Shown here piece by piece: positions 9,707 through 19,159 of a stretch of DNA of 48,463 nt. The notes under the pieces are model-generated. The model was not told where the DNA came from. It did not search any database and was given only the letters and a program-made list of their open reading frames with translations. The position numbers and the translations under genes were made by a program. Source of the DNA: Desulfurococcales archaeon (GTDB taxonomy: Archaea > Thermoproteota > Thermoprotei_A > Sulfolobales > NBVN01); the NCBI GenBank assembly GCA_027023255.1, contig JALVVU010000070.1, positions 1-48,463 of the forward strand, read 5' to 3'. Within the stretch, counting starts at the first letter, position 1. Each line of letters opens with the position of its first letter.

Positions 9707-10543
9707 TCACCTGATCGTAATCCCCCACATGGAGATTAAGTACTTACGCGCTATGAACACGAATATGAGTGCGGGGAGGATCATGATGAATGAGGCTGCG
9801 AACTTAATGAAGTCTGGGGCCGCCATGGCTGAGGTAAGTATGAATGCGGGGAGCGTCCTGTTCGTTAGCGTGAGTACGGCCGCCATGAAGACCTCGTTCC
9901 ATGACATTATGAACGTGAATATCGCCGCTGCGGTCAGCCCAGGTAGTGCTAAGGGTAACGTTATCCTAAGGAATGTTTGCGTCCTGTCGAGACCGAACAC
10001 GAATGCAGCCTCCTCCAGCTCTATCGGTACGCTTACGAATATGCTTGACGTTATCAGTATGACGAAAGGCAACGCCATCGTCGTATGGGCTAGGGCGACG
10101 CCAAGTAACGTGTCATTAAGCCCTAGCCTAATGTAGAGTGTAACTAACGGCACGGCTATAACGAGCATTGGGAACATCCTTAAACCTATTATCAATAATT
10201 TAAGTGAGTCCTTACCCTTAAACGCGAACCTAGCGAATGCGTAGCCAGCTGGCAGCCCTAGAATGAAGCTAAATACTACCGTCATGCACGCCACTATAAC
10301 GCTATTCATGGTTGCTCGTGCCGCACCTAAGTCAAGCAACTCCTTAATATTAGCGAAGGTGTAATGGAGGGGTATGACCTCCTTGGGGCTATAGAAGTCC
10401 TTCGGGGTTGAGAAAGCGTAGAGTGCCGATATTACTATGGGCAGGAGGATCCAAGAACATGCTATTAAAACTATCCCTGCAAATAATATCTTGGAGAGGT
10501 AATACCTTAAGGGAGGCCTCCCCCCAATCTCTGTCCTGCTCAC
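9707..10543 (-). CDS. Carbohydrate ABC transporter permease (MalG-type)
   Basis: Six-TM permease with EAA motif (EEAAFVFGLDRTQTFLRITLPLALPGL). Confidence 0.9.
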   Translation of the reverse strand: MSRTEIGGRPPLRYYLSKILFAGIVLIACSWILLPIVISALYAFSTPKDFYSPKEVIPLHYTFANIKELLDLGAARATMNSVIVACMTVVFSFILGLPAGYAFARFAFKGKDSLKLLIIGLRMFPMLVIAVPLVTLYIRLGLNDTLLGVALAHTTMALPFVILITSSIFVSVPIELEEAAFVFGLDRTQTFLRITLPLALPGLTAAAIFTFIMSWNEVFMAAVLTLTNRTLPAFILTSAMAAPDFIKFAASFIMILPALIFVFIARKYLISMWGITIR

Positions 10544-11439
10544 CCTGCACCCACCTCTCTAATGTACTGAGCCTTAAACATCTTGATGTATATGTAGCCT
10601 ATGATCACAGATATCGCCGCTATTATTATGGCGTAAAGCGCTGCCACGCCGTAATGGTACAGCTCGGTCTGCTCGTAGTATGCCTCACCAGCGAGGACAG
10701 GGATATCTCTTCCAGCCAACACCATCACGACTCCGAATACCTGGAAGGCGAAGAGCGTCCTTATCAATAGGGCTGACTGTAAGCTGGGTTTAAGCATTGG
10801 GAATATTATATGCCTTAGCTTGACCCATGTGCTTGCTCCAAAGACTTCTGCCGCCTCTATATATTCCCTGCTTATCATTTGTAGTCCAGCGAAGATAATC
10901 ACGAAGACTATGGCTGTCGCCCTCCAGACCTCAGCAAGTACTATTGCTAGGAACTCCATGGCCCTATACTGGTAGCCGAAGAAATGTATGGGGGAATGAA
11001 TTAGCCCCGCGGCCATCAGGAACTTATTGAAGAACCCATTAGTTGACAGCATCGAGTACCATATCAGCCCACCCGCAACATCACTAATCGTTAACGGTAT
11101 TATGACTATGTAGAGCGCTAAGTCCCTCCCAACAAAGCTGGAACTAAGTAGCAGGGAGAGACCTAAAGCAATCATTACCTGAATAGGTATTATCACTGCC
11201 GCCAACATTAACGTGTTCTTAAGGGCTGCATAGAACAATGATTGAGGCGAATAGAGCAGGTAATTAATATGTGCTAAGGTGAAGTGCCCTCGACTATCTG
11301 TAAACGCCAGGATGATACCTTGTGTAAGGGGATAACCTATGAAAAAAAGGAGGTAGGAGAGGGCAGGTGCAATGAGGAAGTATGGGAGGTATCTCTCAAT
11401 AATGGAAAAGCTCTTTCGGTTTTGATCACTGCTATTCAA
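10540..11439 (-). CDS. Carbohydrate ABC transporter permease (MalF-type)
   Basis: EAA motif (EAAEVFGASTWVKLRHIIFPMLKPSL). The ORF track begins at 11484 inside the solute-binding gene; GTG 11448 or TTG 11439 are more plausible starts. Confidence 0.85.
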   Translation of the reverse strand: MNSSDQNRKSFSIIERYLPYFLIAPALSYLLFFIGYPLTQGIILAFTDSRGHFTLAHINYLLYSPQSLFYAALKNTLMLAAVIIPIQVMIALGLSLLLSSSFVGRDLALYIVIIPLTISDVAGGLIWYSMLSTNGFFNKFLMAAGLIHSPIHFFGYQYRAMEFLAIVLAEVWRATAIVFVIIFAGLQMISREYIEAAEVFGASTWVKLRHIIFPMLKPSLQSALLIRTLFAFQVFGVVMVLAGRDIPVLAGEAYYEQTELYHYGVAALYAIIIAAISVIIGYIYIKMFKAQYIREVGAG

Positions 11440-11452
11440 GGATTGCACCCCT

Positions 11453-12793
11453 CTAGCCGGAGTCAGGAGGCGGTAATGGGGCACCCGTCTCCTTGAATAA
11501 TTTCATTAACTGCGGGCCCAGCTCGCTAAGTACCTTCTGGATATCCTCTCCCTGAAGCACTATCCTTCTGAAGGCAGTTATGTATATGCTCTTGAAGTCA
11601 CCGCTCTTGGACCCGAGGCTCGGGATCATGGCGACGAGGGCATTAGGTGCGTTAAGCTGGGCATTAACACCTTCAGCAAGAACCTTAAGCGCACCACTCG
11701 GGATGCTCTTGGAAGCCTCTTGAACCGTTGGGAAGAACCCTGTCTTCTTCAGCACCTCAACCTGAGTGCTTGGCTGTGTTAGGTAGTCAATGAGCTTCCA
11801 GGCCGCCTTCGGGTTGGGAGCGTTCTTCGGTATTGCTAAGCCAGCAACCACCAGTATGAAGCCCCTGCCCTTTGGGCCTTGAGGCACGGGCACAACCACG
11901 AACTGGTTAGGCTCCTGCTCGATAGCGTCCTTAATCCTTGCGGTGTGGTCCCACGCGATCCAGACCTGACCCTTCAGTAGCGGGTCAGCCATCGCGTCCC
12001 ATGTCGTGCTGGCTGGGTTCACGTACTGCCAGAGCTTCTTGAGGTACTGCCACATCTTAACGGCATCAGGACTGTCGAAGTTCTTGACCTGGGCACCAGT
12101 GAATGCTGGGTATAGGTACCCATGCAGGAACCTCACGAACAGGCCGTGTGGACCTGCGGGGAAGCCCAGCAACTTCTTGCCGGTCTTCTCGTAGAGGTTC
12201 TTAGCCCAAGCCAGTAGGGCGTCGTAGGTCCACTTACTAGTACCCTTGATGACGTCCTCCTCAGTAAGGCCCGGAGGCAGGTACTTGAAGGCCTTCTTAT
12301 TAATGACCATTACGTAGGTGGCGGTCATCCACGGTATGTATGCTTGGATACCATGGAGCTTCGCATAATTCATTAACACCTTCGGGAACGTCCTACCCGG
12401 TAGTGTGCCGAACTTACTTAAATCCATTAGATATCCCTTGGAGGCCATCATGTCTAAGTCGCCATGAAGATCACCAATTAGGCTTATCGTCACCTTACCT
12501 GCCTGCTCCTCCGACGTAATCCTAGTAATCATCTGGGAGTAGGACATGCCAACAAACTCCACATCAATTCCTGTTTTCTTTTTGAAGTCCGCTAGCAATG
12601 TTCCTTTAACGAATGATTGCTCCTCAGGAGGTACTAGCTGTGTTGACGCCCAGATTATCTTTGTTGGCCCGCGTTGCTGAGTAGTGTAGTACCAGTAACC
12701 CACCCCAGCCGCTATGACAATAACGATTATAGCCACTATAACTCCGGCTGCGGCCTTACTAATAGCTTTACGTGTATTACGGGACAATCTCAT
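11453..12793 (-). CDS. ABC transporter extracellular solute-binding protein (family 1 type)
   Basis: N-terminal hydrophobic anchor, then a solute-binding fold (FKKKTGIDVEFVGMSYSQM...; NPKAAWKLIDYLTQPSTQVEVLKKTGFFPT); heads the operon. Confidence 0.9.
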   Translation of the reverse strand: MRLSRNTRKAISKAAAGVIVAIIVIVIAAGVGYWYYTTQQRGPTKIIWASTQLVPPEEQSFVKGTLLADFKKKTGIDVEFVGMSYSQMITRITSEEQAGKVTISLIGDLHGDLDMMASKGYLMDLSKFGTLPGRTFPKVLMNYAKLHGIQAYIPWMTATYVMVINKKAFKYLPPGLTEEDVIKGTSKWTYDALLAWAKNLYEKTGKKLLGFPAGPHGLFVRFLHGYLYPAFTGAQVKNFDSPDAVKMWQYLKKLWQYVNPASTTWDAMADPLLKGQVWIAWDHTARIKDAIEQEPNQFVVVPVPQGPKGRGFILVVAGLAIPKNAPNPKAAWKLIDYLTQPSTQVEVLKKTGFFPTVQEASKSIPSGALKVLAEGVNAQLNAPNALVAMIPSLGSKSGDFKSIYITAFRRIVLQGEDIQKVLSELGPQLMKLFKETGAPLPPPDSG

Positions 12794-13212
12794 GGTAGGT
12801 ACCTCTTAGGTAAAGGGTCTGTGCTTAGTATAAATATCTTTATATTCATCATTGAAACGTCAGAGGAAGTAAACATACTTTATTCTATTAACGCTTCAGA
12901 ATAAAGTTAAAATAGGGTTAAAAATTATTGTACGGTAATCTCTTGAATAATACGAATAGTCAATGATTAAATTAATCTAAAATTTTTACAACTTTTACTG
13001 CAATTGCTTCAGTAACTTAGTGAAATAATTATAATGAATTTAGGTGAGGATTATTCATGTTTTACGAGGCTAAATAGTGTATATGTGAAAAAAAGCTATC
13101 TAGTTAGGAGATATCTTACTTCTTATAGTAGTAGCGAAGGAGAATTTTGGGGCCTATTCAGTAGCTTATATTTACCATTAATTACTTACTTTGTTAAACA
13201 TATTTTATTTAC

Positions 13213-13926
13213 CTACGGTAGGATTCCCTCAATACATTCGGGAGGTACGTACTCAACCACCCACACCGCCTTTGATGCTCTGCGGACGGTTAAGCCCTTC
13301 TTCCTTAGGCAGTCAGCGTTTATCTTTAGGACTACCACGTCGCTACCGTGTCTGCAACCTGTCTCATACGCGTCCTTGAGGTTTGATGTTAGGTGTACCC
13401 ATACCCTCCTACCGGGGAGTATTCCCTCATGCCTTATTCTTTGCCATGCCCTCGCCGTCGTTCCGTGGTATAGGGTCTTCACGTTCTCGTCAACAGCGTG
13501 CGTTAGGGTCACTTTAATGCTGTGCCCGTATCTTGCCCTTATCTTGTTTCCGCGGATCTCGAACCTTCCTTTAGGGTCTAGTTCGGCGACCGCACGTATG
13601 TGACGCTCAGTTACCCATGAGTATAGTTCCTTATTCCTCCATGCCTTAGTGATGCCCTTAACAAGTTCCTTAAGTGTGACCCACCCTTCCTTATCTAGCG
13701 TGAGTCCGGCTTCATGAGGTATGTGTCTGAGGAGGGCGCTCATTAGCTTGCTTAGTGCCACGCGTTGTCTGTTACTCATTAATGGTTCAGCATATCCAGC
13801 GCATTCCTTAGGATTTAAGGTGTACTTAACGTCAACGCCGTTCTCCACGCATGCGTATACGTACTTATCTTCCCCCAACATCACTTCACCCCAAGCAGCA
13901 GGAATTCTACTTGCCTTTTCACACAT
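13213..13926 (-). CDS. kptA: RNA 2'-phosphotransferase (KptA/Tpt1)
   Basis: LSKLMSALLRHIPHEAGLTLDKEGWV, YGHSIKVTL, LYHGTTARAWQRIRHEGILPGRRVWVHLTSN motifs. Confidence 0.92.
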   Translation of the reverse strand: MCEKASRIPAAWGEVMLGEDKYVYACVENGVDVKYTLNPKECAGYAEPLMSNRQRVALSKLMSALLRHIPHEAGLTLDKEGWVTLKELVKGITKAWRNKELYSWVTERHIRAVAELDPKGRFEIRGNKIRARYGHSIKVTLTHAVDENVKTLYHGTTARAWQRIRHEGILPGRRVWVHLTSNLKDAYETGCRHGSDVVVLKINADCLRKKGLTVRRASKAVWVVEYVPPECIEGILP

Positions 13927-14041
13927 GACTTACCGTGACGTTAGTGTGTTGTGCCTTAACAGTATCCAGTTTCTATAGGGGGTAATAGCTCAATATAAGG
14001 AACCCACAGTCTTGAACAACGTTGAGGGAAAAAGGGTTTGG

Positions 14042-16378
14042 TTAGCTTAGTTCAACCGAGGATATAACCTTCATTGTGTTTAGGTCAACACTCTGCACTA
14101 ACGTCTGTGAGATGGCGTATAGGTAATCACCTATGTAGAGCGACCTGATGACGTCGAGGTGCCGTATTTTCCCAGCGACGCTGAGTTTGCCGCCATCGCT
14201 TATCCTTATTATGTATAGGTACCCGCTTACCTTGCCTTCACCATACACCCTCACGGGTATGCATAGATACCCTTTGGCCGGGTTTATTAGGAATGCCTTG
14301 TGATCCCATAACACTTGGGAGGTGCTCCACCCTCCCCGGATTTTAATCACTGATGTTTCTGTTATGTTCTTGGGGTTGCTTACGTCGTAGAGGGAGATCT
14401 TCAGGCCCCTTATCCTTCCGTTTTCGTCAGCGTCTAAGCCGACACCTATTAGGTAGTGGTCCTTGTATGGGTGTAGGTACTCAGAGAATCCGGGCATCTT
14501 CACGAACCCTATTACCTTGGGGTTCCTCGGATCGCTGAGGTCTATAGCGAAGAGTGGGTCGGTTCTTCTGTATGTCACGAGGTATAGGTACTTACCCACA
14601 TACCTAGCGGCGTAGACCCTCTCGCCTGGTTCCAGCCCCTCCAACTTACCCACGATCTTGAGGTTGGATGCGTTCAGCACGTACACGTTATTTACGTCCT
14701 CATAGACAGGTATGACTGTGGGAACAATGTTGCCGGAGTACCCGGCAATCCTGAATTCCTTTATCATTGTCGCTGTGGTTGCTACTCTGAAGTACCCGTC
14801 ACGTTCATCCATAGCGAATTGATCCAGCACCCTTCCGCTGACTTTTGCATGCGCTACCATTGCCGCAGTTAATCCTTCTAGCTTAAGCCTGAAGACGTGC
14901 GTCACTGTTAGCGGTCTTCCAGTGATGTTCTTTTCTAGGTACTCGTACACGCTCGTGAATATCTTGATTAGGTCCTCCTTAGGTGCGCTCCTCATGTACT
15001 CCTCCAATACGTTCCCTGCCTTCGCTAGCCTAACGTAGATTGGCAGTGACGTGTTGGATAGAGTCGCATTTATCCTGACGACCACGTCATGCGGGAGGTT
15101 GGGAAGCACCGCGTTCTTGATTACATCGAGCATTATTTCGTAGTATGACCACCGGCTTGAGAGCAGGTATATCGACTCCTTACTAACGTATACTCTGTCA
15201 GGGTAAGGCATGACATATGCTTTCGCATCGAAGTTTCCATCACTTAGGCTTAGGCCGGCCACGACGACGTACCCGTTATTGTAGGGCATTACGTCCTTGA
15301 GTGACACGTACATAATCTTGTTAGGCGGCATTACCTTGCCGTTAACGGCTGGAACCACTACTGAGGATTCTCCCTCCTCCCGACCGTAGAGAGGTATGAT
15401 GAAGTTGTTGCGAATGACCGTTACTACGTACACCTTATCCCCTATCATCCTGGCGGCCAGTACCCACCCACTTACGCTGTCCTTATACTTCAGAACTGGT
15501 TCCTCGTGGTTGCTCACGTCGTAAACTAACACTGTGGTGTTCTGGACCGGCTTAATCACGGGTATTGGGGGCGCGGGCGCCCTGGTCGTGGTTACGGTTA
15601 CCGTGGTTGTTGCCGGTGTTGAGGACGTTACTGTGTACTTAAGCACCCTGTAATACGTGGTGCTACTGTTAATCACCACTAATCGATTGTTATTTATGAA
15701 TATCCCGTTCACGCTACCCAGCACTTCGACCTTGGACACTAGCTTCATATTGCTGGGCGGGTACGCGAGTATTATGTAGATGGGTGTTCTCTGAATATAG
15801 ATTTCCTTCCCGTTCAACCGTGTCTTGATGAGGCTCGGTCTCCCAACTAGGTATATGTACCTGCCGTCAGTCTTCACGATGTCAGCCTCATCTACCCCAG
15901 CTACCTGGACGTTCGTGTGTGAGTACTCAGGTGTCGAACTCCCTGTACTGGCCGTGGTGGTGGCTGTTACCGTGGTGACGAGGGGTGTCGTTGCGAGTGC
16001 CGGCACTTTAATCCCTGCCTGAACCATTTCCGCATACACTGCTGCGCCACCAAGTGGGTAGTATTGCGTTAAGCCGCTACTGACGATGTTCGCTAGTTCC
16101 TCGTAGCTCTTTATGGGCTTCACGAATGACGCGTCACCTGCGTTGCTTGATGGCTTTGTGCTCGTTGTTGTGGTCGTGCTTGGGTGGGTATGAGTTGTTG
16201 TTGAGTTACTTAGTGCCGTGGTTATACTTGTTGTTGTGGTTGTCGGCATATGCTCCTGCATCGTGATGGTTAGTAAGGCTGTGAGACCAGCTAGTAATAT
16301 GAGTGCAAGTATGAGTGTTGCTGAGAGCTTCCCCGTCCTTAGCTTGGAGCGTACTTTATTCATCACGGTGTCCTTCAC
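14042..16378 (-). CDS. Secreted/anchored beta-propeller domain protein
   Basis: N-terminal TM/signal, Thr-rich linker, VQVAGVDEADIVKTDGRYIYLV (hallmark of the archaeal Beta_propel family), repeated propeller strands. Confidence 0.8.
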   Translation of the reverse strand: MKDTVMNKVRSKLRTGKLSATLILALILLAGLTALLTITMQEHMPTTTTTSITTALSNSTTTHTHPSTTTTTSTKPSSNAGDASFVKPIKSYEELANIVSSGLTQYYPLGGAAVYAEMVQAGIKVPALATTPLVTTVTATTTASTGSSTPEYSHTNVQVAGVDEADIVKTDGRYIYLVGRPSLIKTRLNGKEIYIQRTPIYIILAYPPSNMKLVSKVEVLGSVNGIFINNNRLVVINSSTTYYRVLKYTVTSSTPATTTVTVTTTRAPAPPIPVIKPVQNTTVLVYDVSNHEEPVLKYKDSVSGWVLAARMIGDKVYVVTVIRNNFIIPLYGREEGESSVVVPAVNGKVMPPNKIMYVSLKDVMPYNNGYVVVAGLSLSDGNFDAKAYVMPYPDRVYVSKESIYLLSSRWSYYEIMLDVIKNAVLPNLPHDVVVRINATLSNTSLPIYVRLAKAGNVLEEYMRSAPKEDLIKIFTSVYEYLEKNITGRPLTVTHVFRLKLEGLTAAMVAHAKVSGRVLDQFAMDERDGYFRVATTATMIKEFRIAGYSGNIVPTVIPVYEDVNNVYVLNASNLKIVGKLEGLEPGERVYAARYVGKYLYLVTYRRTDPLFAIDLSDPRNPKVIGFVKMPGFSEYLHPYKDHYLIGVGLDADENGRIRGLKISLYDVSNPKNITETSVIKIRGGWSTSQVLWDHKAFLINPAKGYLCIPVRVYGEGKVSGYLYIIRISDGGKLSVAGKIRHLDVIRSLYIGDYLYAISQTLVQSVDLNTMKVISSVELS

Positions 16379-16461
16379 CGTGGTCTTACCGAACCCGTTT
16401 TAGAAGTACCTTAAGAATAGAACAGTTGTTCGAACATAGTGCGAGATTCTCGAACGCCGGG

Positions 16462-17298
16462 CTAGAAGGCGGGGACGCATTCGGCTCCCGTGTCAGTGCA
16501 TGCCTTCCTCACCACATCCCTTACCGACTGGAGCCATGCCTTACTCCTTGCCTTGTTAATCACGTCATTTGGGTTTAGTCCTATGGTTCTTAGGGCTTGG
16601 CTTAACGTCTTAAGTATCTGGGGCTTCAGCCTTAGGGGATCATGGATTAGTAGTGAGCCTGTATCCGCCGCTAGCTCGGCGACGTTTCTCACACTAACGT
16701 AGTCGTCATTAACCCCAGGTATTATAGGGCCTAGGAAGAGCCATGTGGTTATTCCTGATGTGGAGAGTTCTCTTAGTGCCTTAGCCCTTTCTGAGGGTAG
16801 GGGCGCGCCCGGCTCTATGATGGCTGCCACCTCGTCTCTCAGTGTTGTTATCGTTAATCCTACCTCGACGCGGTCCCGCCACCGCTTTAGGATGTCGATG
16901 TCCCTAAGTACTAGAGGTGACTTCGTCTGTAGGTCGACCTTGAAGCCTGCTCGGAGTAGGATCTTCAGCGATTCTCTGCTGAGGTGTTGGGACGCTTCAA
17001 TCGGTTGGTACGGATCTGTTATGGTTGCTAGGCCCACCACGCCTGGCTTAAGCCTGCCCGCATCCTTGATCAGCACGTCTATTAAGTTGACGCGTATCTT
17101 GACTACCGAGCCCCACTCCCTAGCCACTTCAGCGTCCTTCACGTATGCGCGGGCGTAGCAGTAGGTGCATCCGTGCGCGCACCCTACGTAAGGGTTTAAC
17201 GCGTAGTCTATGTCTGGGAGGCCTGAGGGGGTTAATGCCCTGGACGTCTTAGTGAATGAGTACCTAATGAAGGTGGGCTTAGTGGTGCTTAACCGCAT
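16462..17298 (-). CDS. Radical SAM protein, SPL/COG1533-like
   Basis: NPYVGCAHGCTYCYARAY (CxxxCxxC cluster) and TDPYQPIE motif typical of SplB-like radical SAM proteins. Confidence 0.85.
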   Translation of the reverse strand: MRLSTTKPTFIRYSFTKTSRALTPSGLPDIDYALNPYVGCAHGCTYCYARAYVKDAEVAREWGSVVKIRVNLIDVLIKDAGRLKPGVVGLATITDPYQPIEASQHLSRESLKILLRAGFKVDLQTKSPLVLRDIDILKRWRDRVEVGLTITTLRDEVAAIIEPGAPLPSERAKALRELSTSGITTWLFLGPIIPGVNDDYVSVRNVAELAADTGSLLIHDPLRLKPQILKTLSQALRTIGLNPNDVINKARSKAWLQSVRDVVRKACTDTGAECVPAF

Positions 17299-18595
17299 AC
17301 TCGTCGAGCCTCCTATTCCTTAATAGCTTACTCAGTATGGCTGACCTCCTAACCCACACGTTGAGGGGTACCTTAGTTAAGTTCTTGATGTCACGCAGTA
17401 GTTCCTCTAGTCTTGAGAAGCGTTTGGGCTTGCCCCGGAACAGTGCCCGGAGGTTCTCCCTAACATACCACACACCTATGGGGAGGTTGAAGCCAGGGTA
17501 GATTTCCCGGTACAGTACGGCCATCCCCTTCCTCCGTGTGCGGAGCATGAATTCCGCCGTGGCTAGCCTAGCGGCGTAGTAGCACCCGCCTATTGAGGCG
17601 TACTCGCTCCTGCCGCCGGGCCCCTCCCAATCGCCTTCCAAGCTAACCGTGGTTCCGTTGGGGTTCCATGTGGAGCCGGGGAACCATGCCTCCATCCACT
17701 CGAAGCTCCACTGACCTGGAATGATTATCGCTATGAATAGGTTCCTTGCGTGCTCCCTGATGAAGAGGAGGTACTCGCCGAATTCAGGCAGTTCCTTAAC
17801 GATCCTGACTAAGTGTCTTGACACGGTGTCGTCAACGGCCGTTATCGCCCAGCGTGTTGGCACTAAACGCCTCCTCCTGCCAGTGCCTAACGCCCCGACC
17901 GACAAAGCCTTCTGTATGCTTGACACGGGTAAGCCGCTCCTGTACAACTCGATAATGGCGTCCGTAGCCTTTAGGTCCGTGTCGTAGTACGCCTTACTCA
18001 ACGGTTTCGGGAAACGCGCATTACCAACAACTCTGAACTGCTTGGCGGGGGCCCTAGGCCCCATGGGCGGGGTTTCAGGGGCTAGGAGAGGCTCAGGTCT
18101 CGGGGGCTTAAGGAACTCCACCTCTATCTCCACGGGCTTCTCGGAGAGCGCCACTTCCTGAACCTTCATTACGGTGGGGGACCACGCGTTCTTCACGTTA
18201 ACTACTCCGTAGCCCCTGACTAGGGACAGCCTCATCGCTAGGACATCCTCTAGCTTAAGGTTGAGCCACGCTTCAGGCAGGTCATACGTGGAGGTGTCAC
18301 CCCTTAAGGGCGGCGCGGACGGACCTAACGCGACCTTAGGGTACCCGAACCTACCCACGAAAACCGATGGGGGTGAGGACCCAAATAACGAGTCCTTAGG
18401 GAGTCTTGAGGGTGCCTTAAGCACCGATAAGGTAACCGCTGCCCTAGCCCTAGCGAGTATGGGGCAGTAAGGCTTACCGCATAAGTACTTAGCACCCCTG
18501 CACAGGAGGCAGATGCTGGCGCTCACCATGACCCAGTACCGCTCCCTGAGTAGTACTTGGTTAGGAGAGAAATAAGAGCGCATTCCTCCCATCAC
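17279..18595 (-). CDS. Archaeal DNA repair protein NreA-like (DUF650/DUF651)
   Basis: N-terminal CLLCRGAKYLCGKPYCPI, PPSVFVGRFGYPKVALGP, PLRGDTSTYDLPEAWLNLKLEDVLAMR. Overlaps the downstream radical SAM gene by 20 bp. Confidence 0.8.
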   Translation of the reverse strand: MMGGMRSYFSPNQVLLRERYWVMVSASICLLCRGAKYLCGKPYCPILARARAAVTLSVLKAPSRLPKDSLFGSSPPSVFVGRFGYPKVALGPSAPPLRGDTSTYDLPEAWLNLKLEDVLAMRLSLVRGYGVVNVKNAWSPTVMKVQEVALSEKPVEIEVEFLKPPRPEPLLAPETPPMGPRAPAKQFRVVGNARFPKPLSKAYYDTDLKATDAIIELYRSGLPVSSIQKALSVGALGTGRRRRLVPTRWAITAVDDTVSRHLVRIVKELPEFGEYLLFIREHARNLFIAIIIPGQWSFEWMEAWFPGSTWNPNGTTVSLEGDWEGPGGRSEYASIGGCYYAARLATAEFMLRTRRKGMAVLYREIYPGFNLPIGVWYVRENLRALFRGKPKRFSRLEELLRDIKNLTKVPLNVWVRRSAILSKLLRNRRLDEYAVKHH

Positions 18596-18850
18596 AATAC
18601 TTTAGAGGTAGCCCTTTGGTGCGGGTCCATTAGCTTCGCACCCCATGGAGCTCCGGTCGAGGGAAACGCCACGCCCCTCCCACCTAAGGGATGGGTACCT
18701 CACCATAAAGCAGGGTCATAGTATCCGCACGTCACGATCCTCACCAATACTTAGAGAACGTTTGAAAGCATTGTTAAAGTAGGAGCAACCTCAGCATACG
18801 ATAAGGGGTTATGGGGAAAAAGAGAGTGATGTTTAGGTGTCGCTAGCACC

Positions 18851-19033
18851 TTAGTCCTGCACTGTTATGGCACCCTCTGGGCAGACGGACTCGCAGACCC
18901 TGCAGCCAATGCAGGCGTCCGGGTTCACTACCTTCGCCTTACCTCCCTGAATCTCAAGCACGCCTTGAGGACAAGATGACGCGCAGGTTCCACATCCAGT
19001 GCACTTCGCCTCATCCACTATGGGCTTGGGCAT
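18851..19033 (-). CDS. 2[4Fe-4S] ferredoxin
   Basis: CTGCGTCASSCP...CIGCRVCESVCP, 60 aa. Confidence 0.95.
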   Translation of the reverse strand: MPKPIVDEAKCTGCGTCASSCPQGVLEIQGGKAKVVNPDACIGCRVCESVCPEGAITVQD

Positions 19034-19159
19034 TGTTCACACCCCCAATACGAGACTTCGTCATCTAGTACATGATGCATATAAATAAATGTCTTACTAC
19101 GACCCCTACACTTAAAACAATTTTAACTACGTTCCCGTAAAACATACACACGATAATAC

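Noticed and set aside
13034-13603. 189-aa + strand ORF
   Set aside because: Mostly antisense to kptA and extending into an AT-rich gap; no family resemblance.
18600-18720. RNase P or SRP RNA-like stretch (GAGGGAAACGCC)
   Set aside because: Required conserved regions of either RNA are not present; kept only as a generic structured-gap finding.
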